Notes: generated from the sequence alone by a model not told the origin. Positions 26,271 to 34,289 are shown, counted from the stretch's first letter. The stretch is 64,000 bases of DNA from Synechococcus sp. ROS8604 (GCF_014279655.1 NZ_CP047946.1:248001-312000); one strand, 5' to 3'. A program made the numbers and translations.

Positions 26271-27514
26271 AAATTCTTCTCTACGCCCTCAACTATTACC
26301 CTGAACCTGTTGGTATTGGCAAATACAGCGGTGAGTTAGGGAGCTGGTTCTCATCTCGTGGTCATGAAGTACGTGTGATTACAGCGCCTCCCTACTTCCC
26401 CTCTTGGCGAGTTAGTGGTGGTTATTGCAATAGCTTTTATCTTGAGCACCTCTGTGGCGTGAGAGTTCGTCGTTGCCCCCTCTGGGTCCCGCGACGCCCT
26501 AGTGGACTCACCCGCCTACTTCATCTCGCCAGTTTCGCGCTTGCCAGTCTCGGGCCGCTTCTCGCCCAGCTCAGATGGCGACCCGATGTGGTGATTAGCG
26601 TCTCACCGGCCTTCTTCTGTGCTCCAGGGGCTTTACTCCTTGGGCGCTTGTGCGGTCTAAGCACGATCACTTGGCTGCACATTCAGGATTTTGAGTTAGA
26701 TGCTGCCTTTGAGTTAGGCCTGCTCAAAGGTAGGTGGCTTCGAGGATTGGCGGAAACCTGGGAGCGCCGTACCCTCAGAGACTTTATGCGGGTGAGCAGC
26801 ATCAGTACTGCCATGGTGCAACGGCTTGAGTCGAAGGGTGTTACTTCTAGCGACTGTGCTTTGCTCCCGAATTGGGTGGACCTTGAGAACATCTGCCCTC
26901 AGCAAGAAGTATCTCGCTTGCAGAATCCTTACCGTCGAGAACTTGGCATTAGTCGCGACCAGTTAGTGCTGATGTATTCGGGATCGATGAACAAAAAGCA
27001 AGGTCTAGAATTATTAGGTGAAGTAATTTGTCATCTCGCTGATCTCCCTCAGTTGGTATGGCTCTTAGCTGGTGAAGGGCCGACGAAAGCTGATTTGGTG
27101 CGTGCCACAGAAGGCGTTTCAAATGTTATCCACCTTCCGCTTCAGCCAGCTGAACGAATGAATGATTGGCTCAATGCAGCAGACATTCATTTACTGCCCC
27201 AGAAAGCTGCTGCGGCTGATCTGGTTTTGCCTTCGAAGCTCCTCGGCATGCTTGCCAGTGGCAGGCCTGTTGTCGCCACCTCGACTGCCGGCAGCGAATT
27301 GGCTGAGCTTGCTTCAGAGGCCGGTGCCTGTACAACGCCTGGAGATGCTGATGCTTTCTCAGATGCTTTACGCCAGTTGATTTCTGATTCTGAGCAACGG
27401 CTGATGGCCGGGAAGCGTGCCAGAAAGCTTGCGGAAGATCGTTTTGGGAAGGAAGCTGTGCTGAGGCGCTTTGAGTGGCAATTGTTGGATTTGGTGGCAT
27501 CTAGGAGTTCTTAA
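26267..27514 (+). CDS. Glycosyltransferase family 4 (WcaI-like)
   Basis: A 415-residue GT-B transferase similar to colanic-acid WcaI. It opens ILLYALNYYPEPVGIGKYSG (3-22) and has WRPDVVISVSPAFFCAPGA near 101, then a donor domain with LVLMYSGSMNKKQGLELLGE near 232, VWLLAGEGPTKADL and LVLPSKLLGMLASGRPVVAT near 321. Two positions near 270-280 (LPLQPAERMNDWLNAADIHL) mark the sugar-nucleotide site. Translation starts at TTG 26267, overlapping the previous stop. WcaI adds fucose in colanic acid; GDP-fucose is made at the start of this locus, so a fucosyl role is possible. Confidence 0.85.
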   Translation: MKILLYALNYYPEPVGIGKYSGELGSWFSSRGHEVRVITAPPYFPSWRVSGGYCNSFYLEHLCGVRVRRCPLWVPRRPSGLTRLLHLASFALASLGPLLAQLRWRPDVVISVSPAFFCAPGALLLGRLCGLSTITWLHIQDFELDAAFELGLLKGRWLRGLAETWERRTLRDFMRVSSISTAMVQRLESKGVTSSDCALLPNWVDLENICPQQEVSRLQNPYRRELGISRDQLVLMYSGSMNKKQGLELLGEVICHLADLPQLVWLLAGEGPTKADLVRATEGVSNVIHLPLQPAERMNDWLNAADIHLLPQKAAAADLVLPSKLLGMLASGRPVVATSTAGSELAELASEAGACTTPGDADAFSDALRQLISDSEQRLMAGKRARKLAEDRFGKEAVLRRFEWQLLDLVASRSS

Positions 27515-27517
27515 TCA

Positions 27518-27682
27518 TTGGTTTTATTGGTATTTACTACCGCTTCTGTGTTTGAGAGTACTCAGCCAATGCATGCTTCAAGTTTGATTCTGATTGGTTT
27601 TCGTTTCTGGCTATATACCTTGCTTGTGTTGATTGCTACGGACTTAATGTTTCAGTGGCTCTTATGGTTTTGGGGTCTTTAA
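27518..27682 (+). CDS. Possible small membrane protein (54 residues)
   Basis: In the 367-base gap between two long genes, a short frame starting TTG at 27518 encodes 54 residues. Its hydrophobic C-terminal half (LILIGFRFWLYTLLVLIATD, then LMFQWLLWFWGL) looks like one or two membrane segments. I see no family and no strong start, so it may be a remnant of a larger membrane gene or chance. The rest of the gap (27683-27881) shows nothing recognisable. Confidence 0.25.
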   Translation: MVLLVFTTASVFESTQPMHASSLILIGFRFWLYTLLVLIATDLMFQWLLWFWGL

Positions 27683-27881
27683 GTTTTTGACCTATTGGTT
27701 TTGCTCTTGCGCTTCTCCTGGTGATTAGGAAGGCATGCTGGAAGCCGTCGATTTGGCTTTTTGCTTGCCAAGGTAAATGGTTTTTGGTCTGTTTATGCAT
27801 GGGCGCCTGCTGTGTTGATATTTGGGCTTAAGGTCATGTGCTGTCCTTGATGACACCATCTTTGTTTTGTGAGTTGATCTT

Positions 27882-29318
27882 GTGCCTGAAATGGAGCAAA
27901 AAAAGGGAAGCGGAGTAAAGAATGGTTTGCTTCGCCTTCACGGCCAAGATGTTTCCCGATTGCAGCGGATTCTTGATCCGCTGGTTGTTATTGGCTTATT
28001 CCTTTTGTTTGCTGGCGACCACCGCTTCCAAACGCCGATCGTATCGGTTCCTTTTTGGGTTTTAGTTGCTATTGGATCCATTCTTTTGCTGCCTCGAGCT
28101 GGTCTCTATACCAGTTATCGCAGTCGATCCTTGCGCTTGTTGATTCGGCGCATCACGTCGAGTTGGCTGTTGTTTCTCGGCCTGATGTTGTTGGTAACCT
28201 ATTTTAATAAAAGTACGGCTGCATTTTCTCGAATAGACACCACGCTTTGGGCGTTTTGTGGATGGTTGTGGTTAGTCTTTTCGCACGTTGTGCTGCGCAA
28301 ATTGTTGCGTAAGTACCGGAGCAGTGGTGGCAATAGTCGTACAATTGTTTATTGGGGTGAACCTGCAGCTGCCCTTTCGTTTGTGAGACAACTTGATCAA
28401 AACTCTTGGATGGGCTTGAGGCTTGTTGCTTGGTTCATGCCAGATTTATTAGGAGATTGGCCTGAATCTGCCCAGGATTTGCCTCAGCCCCTGGGTGGGG
28501 CCACGGAGATGCGTGAGTGGTTGAGTCACAATCAAGTGGACATGATCGTGTTTAGTCATACCGCAAGACCTGGTGTCTCGATTGAAAGGATGTTGCATCT
28601 TTTTGGTGATACCGCCACGCCGGTGATTTATGCACCGAAATGGGCGAATAACAGTATGCAGCTTCAATTGGATGTGATCGGCGAGCAGCCTGTGGTTCGG
28701 CTCTGGGGCCAGGAGCGTTCCTTGTCTGATTGTCAGCTCAAGCGGTGCCTCGATTTGATTTTGACCGGTATTGGAGTGGTGCTGATTGCTCCCTTATTGC
28801 TTCTCATTGCCATTGCCGTAAGGCTCAGCAGTCCAGGGCCGATTCTTTACAAGCAAGATCGTTATGGCCTGGATGGCAAGCGGTTCAAATGCTTGAAGTT
28901 CCGCAGCATGCGTGTCCTTGATTCCGCTGATCAGGCTGTTGTGAAGCAAGCCACCGCTGATGATCCACGCATCACTCCAGTTGGACGTTTTTTGAGGCGC
29001 TGGAGCCTCGATGAACTGCCTCAGCTGTTCAATGTCCTGAAAGGGGACATGAGCCTGGTTGGCCCCAGGCCCCATGCCGTTCAGCACAACGAGCTCTATC
29101 GCAAGGTGATTCCTGGTTATATGCAACGGCATGCCTTCAAGCCCGGAATCACCGGTTTGGCGCAGGTGAGTGGTTGGCGCGGTGAAACACGCAATCTCTC
29201 AGAGATGGAGAATCGCATCCATGCCGATCTCCGTTATCAGCGTGACTGGAGCCTCAAGCTCGATATCAAAATCCTGATCAAAACCTTCCTTCGCCTTCGC
29301 TCGGGGAATGCCTATTAA
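27882..29318 (+). CDS. Polyprenyl-phosphate sugar-phosphate transferase (WbaP/WcaJ type)
   Basis: Starts each repeat unit by moving a hexose-1-phosphate onto undecaprenyl phosphate. The 478-residue protein has N-terminal membrane helices (about residues 28-145), a CoA-binding-like middle and a C-terminal bacterial sugar-transferase domain: KRCLDLILTGIGVVLIAPLL near 287, SSPGPILYKQDRYG, KFRSM, RRWSLDELPQLFNVLKGDMS near 368, LVGPRP and FKPGITGLAQVSGWRGE. This is a full-length WbaP/WcaJ layout. GTG 27882 or ATG 27891 could start it. It closes the polysaccharide locus, before a strand switch. Confidence 0.92.
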   Translation: MPEMEQKKGSGVKNGLLRLHGQDVSRLQRILDPLVVIGLFLLFAGDHRFQTPIVSVPFWVLVAIGSILLLPRAGLYTSYRSRSLRLLIRRITSSWLLFLGLMLLVTYFNKSTAAFSRIDTTLWAFCGWLWLVFSHVVLRKLLRKYRSSGGNSRTIVYWGEPAAALSFVRQLDQNSWMGLRLVAWFMPDLLGDWPESAQDLPQPLGGATEMREWLSHNQVDMIVFSHTARPGVSIERMLHLFGDTATPVIYAPKWANNSMQLQLDVIGEQPVVRLWGQERSLSDCQLKRCLDLILTGIGVVLIAPLLLLIAIAVRLSSPGPILYKQDRYGLDGKRFKCLKFRSMRVLDSADQAVVKQATADDPRITPVGRFLRRWSLDELPQLFNVLKGDMSLVGPRPHAVQHNELYRKVIPGYMQRHAFKPGITGLAQVSGWRGETRNLSEMENRIHADLRYQRDWSLKLDIKILIKTFLRLRSGNAY

Positions 29319-29415
29319 GTGGAACAGTTGTCCGCCAGATCCGTTGGCCTGGTTTTGGTTGCGAAAAACCCTGGCACGCTCCTCTATCGCCTGCTGGGGA
29401 GAATGTGATCAGGGC

Positions 29416-29940
29416 TCATAAGCACTGGTTTTCCAGGTACTGGCACAGGTGGCCGGGCAGATGCTGCTTAAGCGCTTCATCTCGGCTCATCCAGACTGTC
29501 GAGATGATTTCCAGCTGATCAATTGTGAAGGCTGGATGCGTCGATCTTGTCTCAGGAGTGCATGCAACTTGCGCCCATGGCAGCGCAAAGATCGTCACCG
29601 TGTTGCGACCGCCACGTTGTTGTTCCGTGATCGTCCATGGTTCCTGCAGCCAGCTGCTTTCGATCGCAAGTCCCAACTCCTCGCTGAGCTCCCGGACAGC
29701 CGCTTCGCGTGCACATTCACCAGGCTGTAACCCACCGCCTGGTAAGCCATAACCCTTCCTGTAGCTGGTTTGCACCATCAGGACCTTGTTGTTCACCCAG
29801 ATCGCAACGAGAGCCCCGTGGGTATGGGGTCTTCTGATCAGCCGGTAGAGCTCATAGCCCCAAGCGGCGAGCTGCAGCAGATGCAAACGGCGGGTTAAGC
29901 GTTTCAGCAGAGCTCTGATGGATCTTGGCTGCACGCTCAT
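29416..29940 (-). CDS. NUDIX hydrolase in a zeta-toxin operon
   Basis: A 174-residue NUDIX protein. The box is complete: GGGLQPGECAREAAVREL then SEELGL (Gx5Ex7REUxEExGU). The N-terminus is basic (RSIRALLKRLTRRLHLLQL). It should hydrolyse a nucleoside diphosphate linked to another group; the substrate is not readable. I chose the ATG at 29940, which overlaps the zeta toxin stop by ATGA. An earlier in-frame start at 29979 lies inside the toxin gene. It is the third gene of an operon with the antitoxin and toxin. Confidence 0.85.
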   Translation of the reverse strand: MSVQPRSIRALLKRLTRRLHLLQLAAWGYELYRLIRRPHTHGALVAIWVNNKVLMVQTSYRKGYGLPGGGLQPGECAREAAVRELSEELGLAIESSWLQEPWTITEQQRGGRNTVTIFALPWAQVACTPETRSTHPAFTIDQLEIISTVWMSRDEALKQHLPGHLCQYLENQCL

Positions 29941-30521
29941 GCTGACGATGTTCGGCTGTCCAGCAGTTCGGCGGCCCACCGAGGCAAAGGGTTTTGATGC
30001 AGCTCTACCCCACCAGTCTTGATGGTCATTACGGGTTGGAAAGGATCCTCTGCGGATGAATTGTCGAACACCCGAAGCTCATCGCACAACGGAATCGATG
30101 TTTTGACCTGTTCAAGCATCAGCGGGATGCTTTTGAGCGGTTTCTCGGTGGGGACGTTGTGCCCTCCTTCTCGAACCCTTTGCACAACCCGCGCTGCATT
30201 CAGTTCAGCCTGCTCTAGGTGGATCACCACCATGATCACGAAGTAGCCAAGTGCTTTGGCACGAGCGGTGAAATCAATTTTTGATGGGTGTGAGTACAGC
30301 GTTTCAAAGCAAAAGCTTGCTCCGCTGAGTAGCAGGGTGTTTCGCTGCTGTTCTGCCAGGAGGGCGGCTTCATAGCTGCGCTCTTGCGCAGCGCCTGGAT
30401 ACACCAGCTGGGCAAGGCGATCTGCATTCACAAACGGAAGACCCAGAGGCTCTAAAACGAGCCGGTAGAAGGTGCTCTTGCCTGCTCCATTGCCGCCCAC
30501 GAGCAGCCAAAGTTGCTTCAT
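29937..30521 (-). CDS. Zeta-toxin-family P-loop kinase
   Basis: A 194-residue zeta-type kinase. The P-loop LLVGGNGAGKSTFYRLVL lies at residues 6-23, with FVNADRLAQ (substrate-site Asp) near 31 and SFCFETLYSHPSKIDF near 70. Zeta toxins phosphorylate UDP-activated amino sugars, which stalls cell-wall synthesis. Both ends are coupled: its start overlaps the antitoxin stop (ATGA at 30518-30521) and its stop overlaps the NUDIX start. Being shorter than classical zeta of Gram-positive plasmids is normal for this chromosomal group. Confidence 0.85.
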   Translation of the reverse strand: MKQLWLLVGGNGAGKSTFYRLVLEPLGLPFVNADRLAQLVYPGAAQERSYEAALLAEQQRNTLLLSGASFCFETLYSHPSKIDFTARAKALGYFVIMVVIHLEQAELNAARVVQRVREGGHNVPTEKPLKSIPLMLEQVKTSIPLCDELRVFDNSSAEDPFQPVMTIKTGGVELHQNPLPRWAAELLDSRTSSA

Positions 30522-30946
30522 GGCGTGCTGCTGGGTGCGCTCTCTTTCACCGGTTCAAACAGGCCATCTCGAAACCGGCCCAGCCGGCGGTTGCCGTTTG
30601 GCTTAATTTCTTCCAGCAAGCCAGGTTGTTCCTTTGAGGCTTGATAGCGCAGCGATGCTCCACTCACGCTCTGGCTCAGTTGCCCAGAACGGCGTTGTTG
30701 CTCCAGTGCCGCAAAGACTTGTTCAGGGGCAACAGCAGTGTTGGTAATCGGCTCCACCTTCAACGCGGCTAGCCCTGAGGCCACATCCAACAATTTGTCT
30801 GGATCCAGCACTCCAGCTACCTGTTGCCCCAGTGCTGCCCAGTACTCAATCTGTTCGGCGGCACTGCGGTGCTGGCGGGCTCCGGATAGTGCTGCGCTCT
30901 GCATCAGCGCCTGCTGCAAACGCACGGGTGAGGCCGATTTCGGCAT
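30518..30946 (-). CDS. ParD-like antitoxin of the zeta module
   Basis: A 142-residue protein whose first part (SPVRLQQALMQSAALSGARQ, then HRSAAEQIEYWAALGQQV) matches the ParD-like antitoxin family usually found before zeta-type kinases. The second half (near residues 105-130, SLRYQASKEQPGLLEEIKPN) probably holds the toxin-binding part. It is first in a three-gene operon read leftward and should be autoregulated from the interval 30947-31107. Confidence 0.75.
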   Translation of the reverse strand: MPKSASPVRLQQALMQSAALSGARQHRSAAEQIEYWAALGQQVAGVLDPDKLLDVASGLAALKVEPITNTAVAPEQVFAALEQQRRSGQLSQSVSGASLRYQASKEQPGLLEEIKPNGNRRLGRFRDGLFEPVKESAPSSTP

Positions 30947-31107
30947 GGAGCAACCATCAACATGCAGTTGAATTGTAGCGATCTGCTACGTCGTGAGTTG
31001 TCGCTCAGGCCTTAAAGATCTTCGGCGCTGTGCGGCTTTGGGTGGTTTCTCTGTTCAGCTGATTTTTGATGGATCTTGGCTGCATTGATGGCTCAAAACG
31101 GCTCGGC

Positions 31108-31401
31108 TTAGTTGTAGGTCGAGTCGTGGTCAGGGTGAAGGGAGAGCAGTCTCAACCAGGTGCCGTCTCGCCAGGCCACTGCCCTGCAGCTACGGGTGAT
31201 TCTCAATGAGAAGAGCCGTTGTCCAGCAGGGCCTTGCCGGCTTTGAATCAGCTCCCAGCGCAGGCCTTAGCTGGATTGCAACTGCTCCCAACTGATGGCT
31301 TGGAGCATCCGCAGAGTTTTGAGCACAGCCCAGGCCTCTTGCTTTGAGAGGGCTAGAAGGTTGGCTTGAAACTCAGGATTGTTGAGATCAAGCTGGATCA
31401 C
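31108..31401 (-). pseudogene. RelE/ParE-type toxin with a nonsense codon
   Basis: Read leftward from GTG 31401 (overlapping the antitoxin stop by GTGA), the frame gives MIQLDLNNPEFQANLLALSK, then QEAWAVLKTLRMLQAISWEQ and LQSS, and a TAA at 31267-31269. It resumes in the same frame as GLRWELIQSRQGPAGQRLFS, RITRSCRAVAWRDG and WLRLLSLHPDHDSTYN, ending TAA at 31108-31110. The whole 98-codon reading frame is otherwise intact and resembles a RelE/ParE-superfamily toxin. One base change therefore appears to have silenced it while the antitoxin remains whole. Confidence 0.75.
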
Positions 31402-31691
31402 TTTGTCTCAGCAAAAAATGCATTGAGGTGGTGTTCCAAGGCGTCGAGATCAGCAGCTTCAGGAGGGTGGTCAAGGCAGGTAAGGGCTCGATCCAAACGT
31501 TCTGCAGCAGCGGCTTGATGAAGCCAGAGCTCCCCATCAGGAATGGTCTGAGCTGTTTTAATCACCCAGATTCCGGGTTCGTTGCTATCGATCACCACTG
31601 TGCGGCCTGCAAACTCCTTGCCCAGGGAGATCTGCCCGCTGGCGCCGATCTGCTTGATGCTTTTCAACTTGATTCTATTCCATGCCTTCAT
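31398..31691 (-). CDS. Antitoxin of a RelE-type module
   Basis: A 97-residue protein starting MKAWNRIKLKSIKQIGASGQ with an AbrB/SpoVT-like swapped-hairpin core (QISLGKEFAGRTVVIDSNE, then WVIKTAQTIPDGELWL). An acidic helical tail ends EHHLNAFFAETK. I chose this Met (31691); a longer frame to 31793 adds 34 residues without conservation. It is translationally coupled to the broken toxin, so it may now be an orphan regulator. Confidence 0.65.
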   Translation of the reverse strand: MKAWNRIKLKSIKQIGASGQISLGKEFAGRTVVIDSNEPGIWVIKTAQTIPDGELWLHQAAAAERLDRALTCLDHPPEAADLDALEHHLNAFFAETK

Positions 31692-31831
31692 GCTAGCTGG
31701 GCCAGGCAGCCTGCGGATTTGCGTTCTCACTGCTCTCCAGTTTTGAGCCGTTAGCAGCGGATGCCTGCCGCTATCGCCTGCATGGCGTAGCAAGCGTTGA
31801 TGGTTATCCGAAATGATCCCGATACCATTTA

Positions 31832-32263
31832 GTGAGGCGCTCCAATGATTTGGCAGCTGATATCCGCTGGCAGCAGCGCTTTATGAATTACATGCGAGCC
31901 CTAGAACAACTCGAGCGTTTTTTTGAGCCGCCTGCGCTGAATGAGCGGGAGCAGCAAGGTTTGATCAAGGCCTTTGAGTACACCTTCGAATTGGCCTGGA
32001 ACACGCTCCGTGATCTGTTCCGAGGTCAAGGCAATGAAAGCTTGCTCGGCTCCCGCGACACCTTGCGAGAAGCCTTCCGCCTTGAATTGATTCAAGACGG
32101 TGAGTCTTGGATGTTGATGATTCAAGACCGCAATCTCACTAGCCATGCCTACAACCGCGCAACCGCAGATGCGATTGCCGCCAATATTCAGAAGCACTAC
32201 CTCAGTTGTTTTCAGAGCTTGCGCACTCGCCTGCAGCTCCGCTTAGAGCAAGAAGATCGCTGA
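31832..32263 (+). CDS. HI0074/HEPN-like nucleotidyltransferase partner, second copy
   Basis: A 143-residue paralogue of the gene at 2005-2442: EREQQGLIKAFEYTFELAW, LLGSRDTLREAFRLEL and the MIQDRNLTSHAYNRA motif with Arg100-x4-His105. It starts with GTG at 31832. Its TGA overlaps the ATG of the nucleotidyltransferase at 32263, the same TA-type organisation as the first copy. The partner carries a nonsense codon, so the HEPN-like protein may be free of its modifying enzyme. Confidence 0.8.
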   Translation: MRRSNDLAADIRWQQRFMNYMRALEQLERFFEPPALNEREQQGLIKAFEYTFELAWNTLRDLFRGQGNESLLGSRDTLREAFRLELIQDGESWMLMIQDRNLTSHAYNRATADAIAANIQKHYLSCFQSLRTRLQLRLEQEDR

Positions 32264-32604
32264 TGGATTCTACGAGCAGCGAGAAGAGGCAAACCGTAGA
32301 TATCCCGGGAATCCCCGGGCCTCAGCAACAGCGCTTGTTGGATCTGTTGATCCACCATCCAGATCTCGATGCGATCTGGTTGTTTGGTTCGCGGGCGATG
32401 GGCCGAGAACGCCCTGGATCGGATATCGATTTGTGCGTCGATGCTGCTTGATTAAGCCATCGAGATCGCCTGCGGCTCATGGCTGCTATTGATGATTTGC
32501 TGCTGCCATGGACGGTGGATTTGGCGTTACGCCATGAACTGCCCCCTGATCTGCTTTCCCACGTGCAGCGGGTGGGGCGCTGTCTCTGGACGAGGAGGAA
32601 GTGA
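32263..32604 (+). pseudogene. MNT-type nucleotidyltransferase with an in-frame stop
   Basis: The reading frame has the catalytic LFGSRAMGRERPGSDIDLCV (near residues 44-63) but a TGA at 32449-32451, codon 63. The same frame then continues HRDRLRLMAAIDDLLLPWTV and DLALRHELPPDLLSHVQRVG to a TGA at 32602-32604, with no other damage. The full product would have about 112 residues, normal for HI0073/MntA proteins. Readthrough cannot be excluded but nothing here suggests it. The 3' end is joined to a fragment of a phd gene. Confidence 0.8.
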
Positions 32605-32790
32605 TCACTCCTAGGGGGGAAGCCAGTGGCACGTTTGGTCCGTGAAGGCTCAACCTCTCAGGCCGTGAGTCAAGCCCATTGGATGCAGCGCTTCCGATCT
32701 GGAGCAAGCCTTGCGTGTATCTAGGACAGCTGTTCCCCTGCACTGCGTGGCGCCAAGCCCGTGGGATCCCCATGCGCATTGATTTGAAAC
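32600..32790 (+). pseudogene. Phd-VapC remnant
   Basis: Bases 32600-32695 are nearly identical to 35303-35398, the middle of the intact phd antitoxin (the KPVARLV, then REGSTSQAVSQAHWMQRF region). The promoter and first codons are gone. A following stretch (about 32725-32785) resembles the end of the matching vapC (the PALRGAD and ARGIP regions) with an internal deletion. No functional frame remains. The join to the nucleotidyltransferase falls at GTGATCAC, which occurs at that place in phd, pointing to recombination at microhomology. Confidence 0.65.
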
Positions 32791-32868
32791 CCCTGCTGCT
32801 CTCTGGGGCTGATGTGTTGGCCCCCTTAATCGCGAATTACTTGTGAGCTGTTTGGGTAATTCACTTGT

Positions 32869-33144
32869 TTGGCTTTGAGAAGCACGATCACCTCGCGAGG
32901 CCAGACCGTGATCCCGGCTGCGATTCGCGAGCGCTTTGGCTTAAGCCCGTCGCAACGCTTGGAGTGGCTTGTGGAAGAAGACGGTTCGATTCGCGTGGTG
33001 CCTGTGGCGGCATCTCCTGTGCAGGCCTTTCGCGGACAGGGCCGTAAGGGTGGAGCAACAGCGAGGCTCCTGGCGGATCGGGAGCTCGACCGAAACGCTG
33101 AACGGTCATGCCAGATTTTTGCCTCGACACCTCAGCAATCCTGA
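32869..33144 (+). CDS. AbrB/MazE-type antitoxin
   Basis: Starts with TTG at 32869: MALRSTITSRGQTVIPAAIR then ERFGLSPSQRLEWLVEEDGS, a clear AbrB/SpoVT DNA-binding domain in the first 50 residues. The C-terminal part AFRGQGRKGGATARLLADRE is the toxin-binding region. It overlaps the start of a vapC reading frame at 33108 and ends about 13 residues past it in unrelated sequence (SCQIFASTPQQS), so its original stop may have been lost. The toxin is broken. Confidence 0.75.
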   Translation: MALRSTITSRGQTVIPAAIRERFGLSPSQRLEWLVEEDGSIRVVPVAASPVQAFRGQGRKGGATARLLADRELDRNAERSCQIFASTPQQS

Positions 33145-33447
33145 CCTTGTGAGACGACGAGCCCGGTGCCGAGCGCGTCGCCATGCTGCTGGAAGGTTCG
33201 GATATCTGTTTCGCCTGTTTTGTCACGCGCATGGAGGTGCTTTGCCGGGTTTGGAAAGGCGAGGGAGAAAGGAGTGGGCGTCTTGCCTATGAACAGTTGC
33301 AATCCCTGCCGATCGAATGGGTTGACCAGACAGAGGGCTTGCTGCTGGAGGCCTCCCGGATCAAGGCGTTGCATCGGCTTTCCGTTGCTGCATAAGGATC
33401 CGGATTTTGAGGCCGTCACTGAGCTGGATCAGAGTTGGTTGGCCTGA
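33108..33447 (+). pseudogene. VapC toxin with nonsense codon and deletion
   Basis: The frame begins MPDFCLDTSAILTL, the usual PIN start with its catalytic Asp, then meets TGA at 33150-33152. It continues intact as DDEPGAERVAMLLEGSDICF and FVTRMEVLCRVWKGEGERSG up to IKALHRLSVAA, TAA at 33395. The expected end of the protein (LLHKDPDFEAVTELDQSWLA) is present just beyond but in another frame, 33382-33447. A stretch with the third acidic residue has been deleted at a TTGCTGC microhomology. Two independent lesions make inactivity near certain. Confidence 0.8.
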
Positions 33448-33775
33448 TTACCCACCTGAGCAGAGTGAGTGCCGCTGCAGACCGCCGAAGCGTTCGAAGT
33501 CACGATCAAAGCTCACAAGGCGCCAACCGTTGCTGATGGCCAGGGCTGCAAGGTAGGCGTCGGGGTAAAGGCGGGCTGAGAGATCGCCTTCGCGCATCAG
33601 TTGGTGGAACACATCCCAGCCATCGCTGGCTGGGATTGCAAGGCTCACCCCTGGTTTTAACGGCTGGACCCATCAGCTTGGGTTGGCTCAACAGGTGCAC
33701 CAAGCCCAAGGCCGTGACCGTGCAGAAGTGCACTTGCTCAGCAGCCTGTAGCTCCCAGTAGTTCAGAGCTGGCTG
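33448..33775 (-). pseudogene. VapC toxin, truncated and frameshifted
   Basis: Leftward frame. The 5' part, beginning ALNYWELQAAEQVHFCTVTA then LGLVHLLSQPKLMGPAVKT, matches the middle of a PIN toxin. The continuation IPASDGWDVFHQLMREGDLS, LYPDAYLAALAISNGWRLVS and FDRDFERFGGL is in another frame. The N-terminal PIN segment with the first catalytic Asp is missing: the sequence is fused to the truncated antitoxin at about 33775. It lies tail to tail with the preceding vapC pseudogene (TGA 33447, TAA 33450), leaving no spacer. Confidence 0.75.
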
Positions 33776-33927
33776 GCAGTCCGCATTGTTGGTCTCGCTT
33801 GCTTTGGTGCCATGAGCCCTTGTTCCACGTAGCTCTGCAAGAGCTGTTTGAGTGAGATCTGTTCACTGGCGGCCCTGGCTTTGAGCCGCGCAAAGAGAGG
33901 ATCCGGTAGCTCTAGGGTGATTCGCAT
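33763..33927 (-). pseudogene. Ribbon-helix-helix-like antitoxin, truncated
   Basis: MRITLELPDPLFARLKARAA then SEQISLKQLLQSYVEQGL is a typical ribbon-helix-helix antitoxin N-terminus. The protein stops after RPTMRTASQL, where the sequence jumps into the middle of vapC. The other copy (36308-36430, minus) continues past this point with PKVKGRLGFDSSTTSNADL, showing what was lost. A deletion thus removed the antitoxin tail and the toxin start together. A DNA-binding fragment of about 54 residues might still be made. Confidence 0.65.
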
Positions 33928-34016
33928 TGCTCTTTGAGCACTTGATGCGCACGTCATGCGCATCATGATGATTCGCGGCAGTCGCCATCCTGCGTTCCGG
34001 AAGCGCTAAGAGTCTT

Positions 34017-34202
34017 GTGGTGGCAAAGAAGTCAGTAGTGTCTCTCCGCGAAGATCAGCATGCTTTTACCAAGGCGTTGGTGGCCGCTGGTCGCTTCCCA
34101 TTAGGGAGTGCTGCCCTGCAGGTCTTGCTGCAGCAGCGCGCCAACGGGTCCTTTATCTCTGGCGATCAACTGCGGGCCAGATTGGCTGCGCAGCCCCGAT
34201 GA
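34017..34202 (+). CDS. ParD-like antitoxin (short)
   Basis: A 61-residue protein starting with GTG: SVVSLREDQHAFTKALVAAG near the start, then a helix SAALQVLLQQ and the end ANGSFISGDQLRARLAAQP. The arrangement resembles ParD ribbon-helix-helix antitoxins but is 15-20 residues shorter than usual, and the region between the helices looks contracted. Its stop overlaps a tiny frame that may be what is left of the toxin. Confidence 0.5.
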   Translation: MVAKKSVVSLREDQHAFTKALVAAGRFPLGSAALQVLLQQRANGSFISGDQLRARLAAQPR

Positions 34203-34261
34203 GCGAGGCGCCTGTGGCGCTGGGGGAACGCCGCCTGACGAATCACTCTTGGTCGATCTAG
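34199..34261 (+). pseudogene. Possible ParE-type toxin remnant
   Basis: An ATG overlapping the ParD-like stop (ATGA, as in intact TA pairs) opens a 20-codon frame, MSEAPVALGERRLTNHSWSI, ending TAG. Its position is that of a toxin gene, but it is too short to show any domain. I read it as the stub of a deleted toxin; confidence is low. Confidence 0.3.
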
Positions 34262-34289
34262 ACTGGTCATGACCAGGAGTTGAGGTCTG

